From positions 103,670,826-103,734,825 of the forward strand of contig CM070546.1 of the NCBI GenBank assembly GCA_036346405.1: 64,000 bases of DNA, written 5' to 3'. The notes below the pieces were generated by a model. It searched no databases. It was not told the DNA's origin and saw only the letters and a list, made by a program, of their open reading frames with translations. Position numbers and translations under genes: made by a program. Numbering within the stretch: position 1 is the first letter of the stretch; each line of letters begins with the position of its first letter. Below are positions 35,996-48,272 of this stretch, piece by piece. This DNA is from Phyllostachys edulis. Lineage: Eukaryota; Streptophyta; Magnoliopsida; Poales; Poaceae.

Positions 35996-37874
35996 ACACT
36001 TGCTGAAAACTCCAGATTTCAACAAACCTTCAACACTATTGCCAATTGTCTCATCACCTAAGATCATGAGCATGTCCCCATGACATCCACAATCTCCCCC
36101 TTGATGAACACATTGGTAATTTCCAAAAATGTAAGTTTGAAGGTTTGAAAGGAAAAGAAACTTTACGTTTTAGCGCAAAGGCACAACTTGAACCATAAGC
36201 AAGAGAAAGCCATGGAAATGATCAAGTTGGCTTCAGAATAGATTCAGCAAGTGACACACGGCAAAAGAAGCAAGAAAAGCTTCAATTTCCAGAGAAGAGT
36301 CAAAATCTCACTTAAGGTCCATATGAAAGAACAATTGTTCTACTTGACCTTTAATCATGGTGAGTCTCAAGAATTGCAATTCAGATTCAGAAAAGACAAT
36401 AAGATCAAAAGAATGCAATTTAAATGCTCCCCCTCACTATGATCACCATTTTACAAGAGAAATTTTTAAAATTTTCATTTTCTTCAAAAAGCTCCTAACA
36501 TCTCCCCTTTACAAAACTTCTCTCCCTTAACATCCAGAAAGCTCTTTTTCACATTTTTGCCTAAAACTTCACCCCCCTTTGACAATGGATCCATCAAGGA
36601 ATTATCCCTTCCTCTCATCTAGAGATGACAAATGCACAAGCAAGGAAGAAGCATAAGAAAGAGCATGCATGAAATGCAATGGAGAGGCTTTATTTTTTTT
36701 AATTTTCAATTTTTAGACGAAAGAAGCTTTGGATATTACCCAAAAGAATAGGCTAGTATTTCTATTATCACGCAAAGCATATCAAGCCTAACACAGCAAG
36801 CAAGATCATGTTAAGACATATTTAGCAAAGCTAGGCTAAAGAGCTCAATATATCACATGTTGTTGGATTAAATTAAGCAATGCTTCAAAATTAGCAAGTT
36901 CAATAACAAGTATCCTAAAGTGATAATGGTCTTGTCAGAATGTCAATGTGAGATCAAGAAGCTAGCAAAGGCCATCTAGGAGACAAAAATTCCTAAAATG
37001 AATCATTTTGCTCAAGTTTTTTGTCAAAAGCCCAATTTTCAACTATTTTTCATTTGCAATGAATATTCAAGTTGATTAAAGGTCTATCTTAGTAAAGAAG
37101 ATCCTGGACTAGGAGCCATCCACAATCTCTTCCTAAGCTTCAACCAGATTTGACAAATTGCTTTTTAGCCATGTGCTAGATCTCAAGCCTTGCCGCGACC
37201 ATCCCAAGCAACAAAAGCTTAAAAGAGTGGTTTAGGTCATCCAAAACTCCCCCTGAGTTCATGCCTAGTGCAATGGCAAGCCGTCTCATGAGAAAGAATT
37301 GGTGAGATCAGTTTTTTCACACAAAAAGAGATCATTTTTTATTTTGCACAAATGCTATTTTAGATTCTTTAAAGGAACAAAAAGCTCAAAGATGATCAAT
37401 TCTAGATTCCAGAGCTAACAAAGCAATTTTGACAGGGCCAATGTCACAAAAGCATCACTAATTGTACAACTAGCTAAAAGATCCACAAATTGCAATTTTC
37501 AGTTCAGGTTATTTAAAAGTTATAGCTCAATTAGCAAAAACATTGCTGCACATGTTAAAGCATGATAATTCTAGCAAGTCAAAGAACTAGACCCACTCTT
37601 GAGCAAGAATTGAAATACTAAAGCTCAAGAGGGTAATAAGCAAAGCTTCATTAATTTAAAAGACAAAAGTGGTAAAGCTTATATTACAATGCATCTTTTT
37701 GATATTTTCATATATATGCAATATGATACAATGAGATGCACAAAAGACTTAAAAGCCTAACAAGATCAAAAAGATCAAAAGGATCCGAAGAAGATACTAC
37801 TTGAAAAAGGTATCAGAAAAGATCCATAAAAATTCAAATGAATAAGGAAAGTTCAGAAAAGAACTAACTCCCCC

Positions 37875-38066
37875 TCAAACCAACCCATAGGGATAAATTA
37901 TCCCTAACTCGCTTTTCAAGATGGTAAACCTTGTTGGGTCTAAAAGCTTTGAGAGGAGATCTGCCAATTTTGCCTTGGACTCCACAAAAACTAGCACAGA
38001 GACTTCAAATACCACATGATTTCTAGGGAAAGCAACTCGAAAAGCTAGGGAGCGAAACACCAACAC
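37875..38066 (-). pseudogene. C-terminal end of copia pol
   Basis: KAKLADLLSKLLDPTRFTIL corresponds to the end of copia RNase H (usually ADIFTKPLD..RF..L). Followed by a purine-rich stretch (AGGGGGAG). Upstream pol is missing beyond 38,066. Confidence 0.65.
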
Positions 38067-39465
38067 TAAAAAGCTTACAAGTAGCTCAAAACCTGCTAAG
38101 ACTAGTGATTGGGAGACAAACTCGACCTAGGCTGTGAGAAGAGTGCATCCTAGCAACCATGGGATAAGAAGAGTGTCTAGAAAGGACACGTGCTAGAACA
38201 GAGCCTCCTATCTACCCTGAACTCAACAAGCCCAACACCTGATACGAACCAGATGCTATGCAAGGTAGACTAGGGATACCATACACAAATGTAAGGTATA
38301 GAAGCTCGAACCTGAGTTGCACTGCTTGGCAGTGAGATGTAGTCATGATGAATGAAGATCCATTCCTAGCATGGTTTGAAGCTTCAGAAAGTAGTTGCGC
38401 TCACCCATCATCCTCATCTCAAATTCCTTCGTCTCCAAGAAGTGATAGCCATCATTGAATGACATATGAAGAAGAACCAATAGCTTGAAATCATGAACCA
38501 CATGTTCTTCTTCTCAACTGAAAAGACTACACCAAAGAGACAGAAGAAGTCTATGCCTTGGTACTGGGTTAGTGAGACATTATCTAGGGAAACAGTACCA
38601 AGACACATGACTAGCAAGAATAGCAGCACATGATCCAAGCTCATGAAAGCATATAATCAACAATTTAAGACATGAGCATGGAGATAGACAAATCAATTGC
38701 AGCACATGCTATCCAAGATATGACAAAGCTCAAACTATCCTTAGTCCACAATAAGGCATAGGAGCAAACAAACACGCACATAGCATATCACACATCATAT
38801 ATACAGTCAAAGGTAAAGCATACTAGTGAAAGCTATAGGAAGGCTCATGCATCTACAATTAACAGTAAGGCACAATAACCATGTAAGCATAAAGCATGTT
38901 ATAGAACAAATCATGGATAATGTATGCTAACATGGATATAGAGTAAGCAAGTGGATACATAAGGCACTAATCAACACAAGCAAGATAATAAATGTACAAA
39001 ACAGCACAAGCTCATGTTGACAAAACCAAGCTCATACAACCATGGAAATAATGAACAACAATATAATACATGGATATATAAGCAAGGTAGTAACAAAGGC
39101 ATGATAAAGGATATCAAAAGAGTAACACGTGCTAATATGATACAAGTGAGCATAAAAACAAGCACAACATGCCAAGTATGAATAATCATGAAAGTAAATG
39201 CATGAAGGTATAAGATAGCTCACAAAACAGGTGAAGGCGCCGATCATAAAAGCATATGCCTCTTGGAGGCCATTATGAGGGTGGAGAACCATCAAGTGTC
39301 CCGATCACATGATGAAGCAAAAGATCAGAACATTTTAAGTCCATGTTCTCCAACCCGCGTTCCCGGTACCTACACATGAGAAAGGCAAGGTGTCCAAGTC
39401 TTGGATCCTGAAGGGTTAGAGAGCAAATACTTGGGAACCCGTTTTCGGTTTTTTTTTTGCAATAG
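38067..39465. other. No gene seen; probable retroelement interior
   Basis: AT-rich sequence with many repeated AGCATAT/ACATGCT words. Composition is continuous with the untranslated copia part on the left, but no protein motif is visible. Confidence 0.35.
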
Positions 39466-39767
39466 AAAAAGCTATCACATACGGTTCTAAACAAGAACCG
39501 TCTGTGAAAAAGCTATCACAGAAGGTTCTGAATAAGAACCGTCTGTGATAATCAATTATCACATACGGTTCTTCTTCAGAACCGTTTGTGATAGCTTTTT
39601 TTACAGACGGTTCTTGTTTTGAACTGTCTGTGATATCTTTTTCATAGACGATTAAAAAACCGTCTGTGATGACCCCATATCATCACAGACAGATAAAATC
39701 AGACGGTTCAAAAACCATCTGTGATGACGATTCCGAGCCGTCTGTGATGACCCTTTGTGTAGTAGTG
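39466..39767. mobile_element. CACTA transposon terminus with subterminal repeats
   Basis: The right end reads CCCTTTGTGTAGTAGTG, the inverse of a CACTA-type end (CACTACTACACAAAGGG). Inside lie about ten or more copies, in both orientations, of ACCGTCTGTGATGA and variants, as expected for CACTA subterminal repeats. The other terminus was not found, so this is a fragment or a deleted copy. Confidence 0.7.
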
Positions 39768-40480
39768 ACCACTCGTGCTGAAACTTTTAGGGTTGTGCCT
39801 CTAACGATCGAATTTGTTTGTGGGGGGGGGGGTATAAATACCCCTCCACCAATTCAAGGACAAGATAGAGAGACCTCATTTAACATCCTTGAGCTAAGAG
39901 CATACTCTCTACACCTCATATACACTTGTTGCATTCATTGTAAGGTTGTTGAGAAAAATTCAAGTGCATTCATTTCTAGATTGATCCTTAGCACTTGATT
40001 GCCATCAAGCGAAGATTGTGGTTCTTTACTCTTGGTGTTTGCTGACACCTAGACGGCTTGGCAGGAGTTTGCGCGGTGATCTCTTCAAGGATATTGTGAA
40101 GAGGCCCGGCGCTAAATTGTGAGCGGTTCGGTGTTCGCTATCTCTGGAGCGAAGGAAGAACAATTGCTAGTGAAATTGAGGAGCAAGGCTTATTTCGTAG
40201 AGCCGGTCCAAGTTGCTTAGGCTTTTCTCAACGTGGACTAGTGAAGACCAGCAAGTCTTCGATATCACGGCAAAACATAGCGAGTCATCATTTGGTTATT
40301 TCTTTGCCTCTACTTTCCGCATTTATATTTCTAGCAAATTGAGATTGTCTTATTTAGTCGTGCTAGAGATATATTTGTAGAGTCTTGTCTTGTGGTCTAA
40401 CATTCAGGCTGGCTATAGAATAGGTTAAAGAACTCAGCCTTCAGGTTCTCTTCTGGCTTTCAAACTGCTTTGACTTTAAC
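39768..40480 (+). repeat. LTR-like sequence with TATA box
   Basis: A poly(G) run is followed by TATAAATA (39,833-39,840), then about 600 bp with the character of an LTR R-U5 region, ending near TGGTCTAACA (40,400). The 5' part is missing, perhaps replaced by the CACTA end. The family was not identified. Confidence 0.4.
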
Positions 40481-42760
40481 AGAACTGCTCTTCTAAACAC
40501 TTACGGAACAACGTCTTGCTTCTTGATGAACTTCTCGCTCCAACGAAAACTTGACAGACTGGCTCTTGGCAGGAAGGCATCTTGAAACTCGATTGCTTCT
40601 AACAGGGCTGCTTGATCGGTGCTCACAGACACCTCTGGAGTTGGGGAGATCTTGCTGTTGACTGGTAACTCAGGTTGACAACTAACTCTTCTTCTGAGCT
40701 TCGGAATCTGAACAGACTGACGCATCTCTATCACCTCTGTCGTACAATCCTTAACACAGATCTTCAACAAGTATCTGGAGGATGAACATGGCTGCGAGGG
40801 TGATAATCTGCATAATCCGCGTAGCTTTTTGCTTGAACTAAGCTACTTACAATCCCTTTAGGACTAAAGACTCTTGGTCTTCTGTTTCATGACTAATGCA
40901 AAATACACATTCTTTGCGAGCTGATTTGCTTCTAGCTGAGCAATGACTTACGATCCACCACTGCGAATTTCAGATGGTGACAACTGTGAACTGGCCGACA
41001 ACTGGTGTTGTAGAGAAACTCTGCACACAACACTTACTTGCTCGATCTGGTACCATGAGTTAAGGCACAACTCCTTTATCTGTTTCAATCTGTCCACTAG
41101 TTCAGGCGGTACATCATACTGAATCGAAACGAGCATCCAAGGCTTCATACACACTCGATCGCTAACACAAGGTAAACTGGGATCCTCGGTCTAACACTAA
41201 CTTTTTTGGCACATCGTGCAAACTAACCATCTCCGTTGATCTGACATTATACTAATTTTGGCGAATACCATCTTTGTCGTATACAACCTTTCTAGTATAT
41301 CACTCTGCTAAACGATCTTCAAACTCAGTGGTATTAATAGGAATGAAGCGGCAGATTTCTTTGACACAACTATTTGGTCAAGTCTGATTTTTCAGCATCG
41401 GTTTGAACACTGGGGTTCAACAGATATCCTTCTACACTGACTCAAGACTCACTTCTGGATTTCACAAGTAACTTTAGCTGACTGATCAACAGATTCTTGT
41501 GGTAGCTATTTTGATTCGATACATCTGCCACTATACTGATTTGTCCTAAGAAAATGGACTTTGACATCATGGTTCACAATCCACTAACCATCTTTGTCTC
41601 TTTACGACAGCAAACTTTGAATTACGACTAGGATAATTCACTGCTTGCAACTTCAGTTGTTAGGAAGTGCTGGCGGAACTTCTTAACACACAAATTCTTG
41701 GATGTTCCGTGATAAAAGCTATCAAGGTTCTTTCTGGTATCTGGCAGTACGAACACTGAAGCAGTGATCGATCTCTTCTGAAATTCTCACAAACTCAACT
41801 CACTTCTGATGATCTGGCGAACTTGTCCTTTTACAATGACAAGGGGTCTTGGCTATCCTGAAATGACTATCTCACTTATCTTCAACTGACACTGTCTTGT
41901 TTACAAACGATCCTGAGGAAAACTGAAATTCTTACTCAAAACTCAAACAAGCTGACTCTGAGGTCCCGAAGATTAGCTCCTGGATAAACTTAAATTCTCG
42001 CACATCTTGTGCTAACCATTCATCATAACAGCTCACATTGGTGCTTGACAATGGAAGAACTTGATTTGACACTGCCTATATCCAAGAAAATCATCTGATC
42101 TGCTCTATCATATCTACAAACTTTTTTAACAACTTTTGTCATAGTTCATCTCTGACGTAATTCCTTCTCACACTGGTTGATCCTGGGTGCCAAGTCAAAG
42201 ACAAACTTGACTTCTAATACTGTTGCATGCTGTATAGATCATTTGTAATGACAATTGCATACTCTCTTGCGGATATGGATATTATCTAATGGTTAGATTC
42301 TTCAACCATTTATGGTTATCTCATTGCTATGCAAAATGATGAGTTGGAATTCAACATCACATTCTATTATTACGGCTCTACAGCCTTCAAACAACATGAT
42401 GCAAAACTTGATTACTCGACTTGCAATGGCATATGCTTAGAAAGGTATCCAATTATTTTAATACCCAACAGTTCCTTTTTCTTTGTAACTTGCATACAAA
42501 GATGTCCACATTTTTGGCTCTCCAACAAAGGAAAAGTTACATTGATTCGTTGACTTTATTCCCACAAATGGAAACATGGCACTGCATAATCTGGTATCAC
42601 CAATCTATGCTTCCTTGGTAACATCATAATCCAAACGTCTCTTCTTTGACTGCTTCGCTGGACACACGGATCCTGGTGCGTTACCACCTACTCTGGGAGT
42701 TACCATCTTGACTGACACAACTTCTGGCATTCTTGCATCTGGAGTGAGTGACTGGTTTCT
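40481..42760. other. Interior of the minus-strand gypsy element, no motif recognised
   Basis: Lies downstream (minus strand) of the gag zinc fingers. Only short frames are open and none shows protease, reverse transcriptase or integrase motifs. A non-autonomous interior or strong decay is likely. Confidence 0.35.
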
Positions 42761-44086
42761 CTAAGGACACTGGCGGACGTAGTGACCTTTTCCACGACAA
42801 TTGTAGCATAAACGTGTCGAATCTCGCGACTTTTCTGATGAGACTATGGCAGAACGATTATCCTTCTTGAAGGTTGAAGCTTGACACTTTGCAGGGCATT
42901 TGTTGGCATAGTGGTCTTGCTTACCACACTCGAAACACCCTCCTGACGATACTGGTTTGCTTCTCTTTTGAGGTGGGTTGCCAAGGTCAACATTCTGCTT
43001 TTGTGATTCTTTAGCTAACCTATCTTGCACTGATAATGGTTTGCCTTCTTTTGCTAATGTTTTGGCAGCGGCTCGGAAGTTTTGTCGCTGACGTTGTGTT
43101 ATAGAAGTCAACACTGAATACATGGGGCACTGACTCAAACAATGATCATCGCCTTCACATAAGAAACATGTGATCTTCCTCATTGGACATTCTCCAACGG
43201 AATGGTTTCCTTCGCAACTAGAATAATTGATATTATGCTCATCGGCGCTATGACCTATTTCTCTACAACGGATACATGCACCATCTTCTAACTTATCTGG
43301 TTAGCAGCACTTCAAATGTCAACGGCTAGATTTGGTGTAGGATGTCGGGATATCAGGTTTCTCTTGATCACTCTTGCTTGATGTCGCATTCTGTTGATGA
43401 AAAACAGTGGTGAACTCTGACCAGGTGATGGACTGCTTGTCGTGACGGGCGGGGCAAAAATTTTCCCACCAATCTAATGCAACTCCTAATTGATGAGCAT
43501 CATAGGAAACTTTCTCATTATCGTTGCATTGTACAATAGTTAGCTTTTCTTCTATGGTGCGAATCCAAGATTCTATATCCTTGAGTACGGTTGATCCTTC
43601 AAAGACAGGCGGCTTAGTCATCATGAACTTCACAAACTTGAACTAAGGGCATGCCGTTGGGATGGCAACGAGTTGTGCATCATTGCAGAGGTTAGTACTG
43701 TCCAACGGTTGCATTGTCGCTGGCACGAGCTGGTTCTGGGTGGCAGGGAACTAGCTCGAGTTCTAAGGTGTGACTACTGGCACTAGAGATAACTGTTGGT
43801 TAACGTCTGCTCTGGTACTGACACTAGCGATGGTACGACGGCATGCTTGGTTATTCTGATTCATCAAATTGACTAAAGTAGCGGTGGTCTGATTCTACTG
43901 TGTCATCATGTTGTTTATGTTCCGCATCATCGCGTTCATGAATTGAGTCTGAGCTACCAAGAATTGTTCCATGACTGGATCTGCTACACCTGATACTGGC
44001 AACTGTTCACTAGAGTTGACGGGATCTGAGTTGACACAGACTGTTTCAAGATTACTGACAAGGTTGGCTTCACTAGGGTTCTTCAT
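42761..44086 (-). pseudogene. Gypsy gag with several CCHC fingers
   Basis: Starts MKNPSEANLVSNLE at 44,086. The capsid-like core at 43,319-43,633 reads TKPPVFEGSTVLKDIESWIR and ALDWWENFCPAR, typical of this gag. Three clear fingers follow: CFLCEGDDHCLSQC, CFECGKQDHYANKC and CYNCRGKGHYVRQC, and two more degenerate ones lie at 43,190-43,300 (CIRCREIGHSADEH and a partial one). Stops at about 43,894, 43,786, 43,639 and 43,318 break the frame. Confidence 0.8.
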
Positions 44087-44792
44087 CTGCTGGCTGACCA
44101 GGGCTAATAGATGAGAGAGAAAAGCATAAGGTAAGAGAAGACAATCTACTAAGGGGAGCAGGTTTAACCTAAGGAACACCAAAGAACACAAATAGCTGGA
44201 AAGCTATTAAGACGCATAAACTCACAGGCAACTACACATAGAAGAAGGAAAACAAGAATCTACTCGTCTAGTCGATTAAACTCTAACTTAATTGGGCGAC
44301 TTGGCTCAACACATGGGAGGAACCAACGCTGATTTATCCTATATGGCTGGCCTGAAGAAAACTCGAACTGGTCACGATCTTCATCAATGTTGACTGCTTG
44401 CGATCCTTGCATGCGAATCTCGGAGATGGACAAGGGCAACATACAACTCCTTCTTGGGCTTCAACTCTTGCGACGAAGTTGTCTTGAACACATGTCGATG
44501 CGTTGTTGTTGGTTGCATGGTCTTTGAAGAATTGCTCAAAACAGCTCTTGGGCATCCACCGAGACATTTGGTATAGATAACGACAACTATAGAAGTTATG
44601 AGGGAAGCGAGTGCAATTTAATACTCAAAATGGTGATGAAGAATATAGACGAGAAAGGAATAGAATGGAAGAGTATAGAAGCTAGACAAGATGAGAATAG
44701 CATATCATTGAGGTTTTCCATTTGTAAAATAAGTTTTGAACTTTTCCTTAAAAACGGACATTCTAACTAAGGTCACGACCTACAGTCGATAT

Positions 44793-44805
44793 GGCTCTAA
44801 TACCA
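44793..44805 (-). other. Primer binding site
   Basis: TGGTATTAGAGCC on the minus strand, one change from the usual TGGTATCAGAGCC complementary to initiator tRNA-Met. It lies four bases from the LTR. Confidence 0.75.
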
Positions 44806-44809
44806 CCTC

Positions 44810-47800
44810 TGTCGGGACCCAAAAAAGCAATTCTAGACCCTCTGTGTATACTGCACTAGTCCAGGATCACGCTAGTGCACACAGTGGCAATATCGATGAA
44901 ATATCATTTCCATATACAAAGATGACTAATAAATATACAAATAACAATAAATATTAGAGTAAAGAGCTTAAGGTCAAAGCTTACAATTAATGCCTCAGAA
45001 GGCAAATAGCTCAATGAAGTCATAATGAACGTAACGGAATAACCGGTCTGACCCATCCATATGCCCACGGCCAATCGGCTGGGTAGCTCGACCTAGTTCT
45101 CCACGATCCTTGAAGTAGACCTTGTTGACTGATGATTCCTTCACTTCTGTTGATTTATTATAGCAAGTATGAGTACACAACCGTACTCACAAACCATACC
45201 ACAGAATGTAATGTATAGATGATGGCTTATTCCAAAGGAATGGCTTCTGTGATTATTTTGCAGAAATGCAACACTTGCAATTTGAATATGAATAATATAT
45301 TGAAAACATAATTAAAAAAAACAATATTAAGTTTTATCATTTGTTTTCACAAAGACACACAGCCTAATCAAATTATTCACACAGCCATATAACTTAGATC
45401 ACACAGCTCCCTTCCCAAGGTTTTTATGAAAATCTACCCCTCGTGTGAAATCCCCAAGCATGTCCATGACGTGTGCAATCAACTGGATAAGAGCTGATCA
45501 CAACAAAACTTTCCAGAAACTTCATCTCAAGCATTGATACTCCCGTTGTGCTTTGTCGTCATACCAAACTATACACAGTGGATGGTACGACACACACCGT
45601 TGGACAGGGAAGCGGCGAACCGTCCCGCGATATGACTACTTGGTAGCACACCTCCACCCAATCAACACAGTCTAACCTACTACCTGAGTAGCAATGTCAA
45701 GAATCTATAACTTACTAAGTTAGGCCCGTCCCATCAGGCATGTGGTTGTACAAAAGGCCCAGTTCAATGGCGCACAAAGTTAAGTCCTTAATTGACCAAG
45801 GCAAGACTTCCAATTTATAACAACAAACCCTATGCACATAGTGTATTATTCCCATGCACACAGACCCACCAAAAGCATCACACAGTACCAGTTGCCTCCG
45901 TCTAAATCCTTTCACATCCTGTTGGTTAAGTGCAACACATGCCATCAACAAGTAATAGCACATAGTGCACACAGTTTTATGACTTAGTTACATAATCACT
46001 TAGTCAAGTTTATAATTGCAATTTACATAAAATGATGACTCGTGGCATAGCTAAGCAGACTAATGGTATCTAACCAACCCACGTTGGTGCTACGACAATA
46101 CCAACTAAATAAACCAATCTAGGGTGACAAAAGATTATGACATAACAATAGACAAGGTGGATATAACAAATTGGATTAATAACTAAACCCAAAAGCATTT
46201 AAATAAATACTTAAAGTAAATGCAATAATTTGAATCAAATTAATTTTAGAAAACTGAGATTCAACATGATCAAAGGTATAACTTTCCTTGCTATAGCAAT
46301 GATGATCTTATTTTATCTTTGATCTTCTACCTCCTTGCCCTTCGCTCCTTCGGACGATTTCGGGGCTTCAACGTCTAACGAGAAAGAAAGCACAAAACAA
46401 ATAAAATTCAAAAAGACAAATTAAATAAACTCTAAATTGAAATTGAATGGTACTAGAAGATATATATTTAATTTAAATGAATTTAGAAACATGAATGGGT
46501 TCAATCGGAATTCGGATGAAGAAGATATGGCTCTCGGAAGATTGGAATTCATATGAAATGATGAAATTGAGAAAGAAAAGAATATTCCTTCAGATTAAAT
46601 AAAATAAAAAGAATTGGATACTTACAAGTGGGGTCACTGGTAAGTGAGAGAGAGATGAACTCATTGGGTGACATATGGGCCAAGGTGATGGAGAGAGAAC
46701 AAGATAAAGAGAGAGAATGACAATTGAGGTCTACGGAATATTCCCAGAATATTCTATTCCGAAAATATTAGAAAATAGGTGAGTGTATGACTGTGGGACC
46801 TACTGAGTAATTGAATTTCATAAACTAAATTAATTTTTGAAAAGGAATAGTGGATGACAAGTGGGACCCACTAGATAAAGGGTTTTCCAGAATTAAATTA
46901 ATTCCAGAAAAGATTGAAGTGAATGACAAGTGGGCCATTGGTCTATAGACCAAGCCCACGGGTTTGGGTCAAAGGTGCGTGGTGGAATGGGTCCATGGAA
47001 CAGGGCAATGGAAAGCGGGGTCCACAGGTAAGTGACTTGGTCCATGGTGGATCAAGTCCACATGGTTTCAGTTTTAGGGTTCGGTATGGGTGGACATGTG
47101 GGCGTCTATGTGGCCGTGTTCACTGAGATGGCAAGAGGTGGCACATGACAAGGTAACAACGCGGCAGTGAGGTGGCATAGGAAATGCATATAGAGGCACG
47201 GTGGCTCTCGGCGGCGCATGGCCTTGCTAGCTCGTCGGAGCTACGAGTCATGGTGGCGCAAGTGGATGGCCAAAATGGGATCGGTGTGCCACAGTGAAGG
47301 TGGTGACGCACTTGCAGCGGCGTGGGACGGCGTCCATCGCCGGCGACGAGCCAAAGAGTGGCGGCGACGAGCAATGGCAATGCTCCAGCCAAGGAAACAC
47401 GGGCATCGGCTAGAACGCGACTTGGGGAGCACGAAGGTGATGTTGATTTACCGTGGAGCTCACTGGAAACGGAGCAATCGACCGGCAAAGGTGGCGGCCG
47501 AAGTCGATGGGGATGAAGTGGCGCCGACGAAGGGATGTTCGGGAGTGTCAACGGGTGGCGGCACGCGGAGGAGGACGGTGTGGCGATCACTGTGACGTGG
47601 TTGCGGCGAGTTGGGAGGCTTCAACGGCGGAGGACATCGATGCGGGGCGGTGCCAGCTCTGAGGAAGACGATCGGGGCGGCGGCGCTTGGCGGTGTCCCG
47701 GGCGATGGCGGGTAGGGTAGGAGGAGCAGCGACGCGAGGGGTGACGCGATGCGCGCGAGCGGCGCTATTTATAGCGCCTCGAGAGGTGGGTCCGACGTGA

Positions 47801-48272
47801 ACGCAAAGACAGCGGCGGCGTGAACGCATTGTGCACGCGTGCGCGAACACGCTGAGGCGGCGACACGGCTGGTAGGTGGGCCCGACGCTTGGCACTAGGG
47901 TTTCAAGCGACGAAAAGTTGGGTGGTCTTGGCGCAGTGGCCGAGATGGAACAGGTAGGTGGGAGCAGGAGAAAGCAGTAGGAGGAGGAAAAACGGAATGG
48001 GTCGTGAGGATTTCAGCCCACAGAGATATAAGGAATAAGAAATGAATTTAAGAATTAAAGAAAAGCCGAAAATCCAAATGAGGTCAAATAAATTCAAAAA
48101 AACCCAAGAAAATACACAAAATTTAAGTTGATGTTTAGATTAGTCAAATCAAATATTTTTAATTTAAGAAATTCCCAATTAAGCTTTATTAATTCAAATA
48201 AAATTTGTGAAATTTTCCAGGGCCCTAAATTACTCAAAAGATTTTTGAAAAGCCAAATTTTGGGATGTTACA
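44810..48272 (-). repeat. 5' LTR of the gypsy element (3.46 kb)
   Basis: On the + strand it begins TGTCGGGACCC and ends GGGATGTTACA; on the minus strand it starts TGTAACATCCC. It contains a GC-rich core (46,930-47,900) that opens many spurious frames. Stretches at 46.1-46.8 kb resemble 62.7-63.15 kb. Confidence 0.75.

Larger units (their letters stand above)
33810..36091 (-). repeat. SIRE-like LTR (about 2.28 kb)
   Basis: On the minus strand it starts TGTGGATGTCATGGGGACATG and ends near CACCCCCTCTAGTCGC; the exact inner end is uncertain by a few bases (33,807-33,812). It aligns to the solo LTR at 12,531-14,780. A TATA-like box is at 34,715-34,730 on the minus strand. Confidence 0.8.
33810..38066 (-). 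mobile_element. 3' part of a SIRE/Maximus-like copia element
   Basis: Read on the minus strand: pol C-terminus (38,066 to 37,875), a 1.8-kb untranslated part, a polypurine tract AAGGGGGAGAT (36,092-36,102), then an LTR to about 33,810. Everything upstream in pol is missing. Confidence 0.75.
42761..48272 (-). mobile_element. Ty3/gypsy element: 5' LTR, PBS and gag; rest missing
   Basis: On the minus strand: LTR (48,272 to 44,810), PBS TGGTATTAGAGCC (44,805 to 44,793), gag (44,086 to 42,761). The right border interrupts the gag of a plus-strand copia element at 48,273, so the gypsy inserted into it. A matching 3' LTR to the left was not found. Confidence 0.75.

Noticed and set aside
38041..39767. 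A complete CACTA element from CACTA at 38,064
   Set aside because: The sequence after that CACTA (AAAAGCTTAC) does not match the inverse of the right terminus, so the two are not a pair.
47120..47895. Several long overlapping frames on both strands
   Set aside because: All lie in the GC-rich core of the gypsy LTR and overlap one another, which is expected by chance at this composition.
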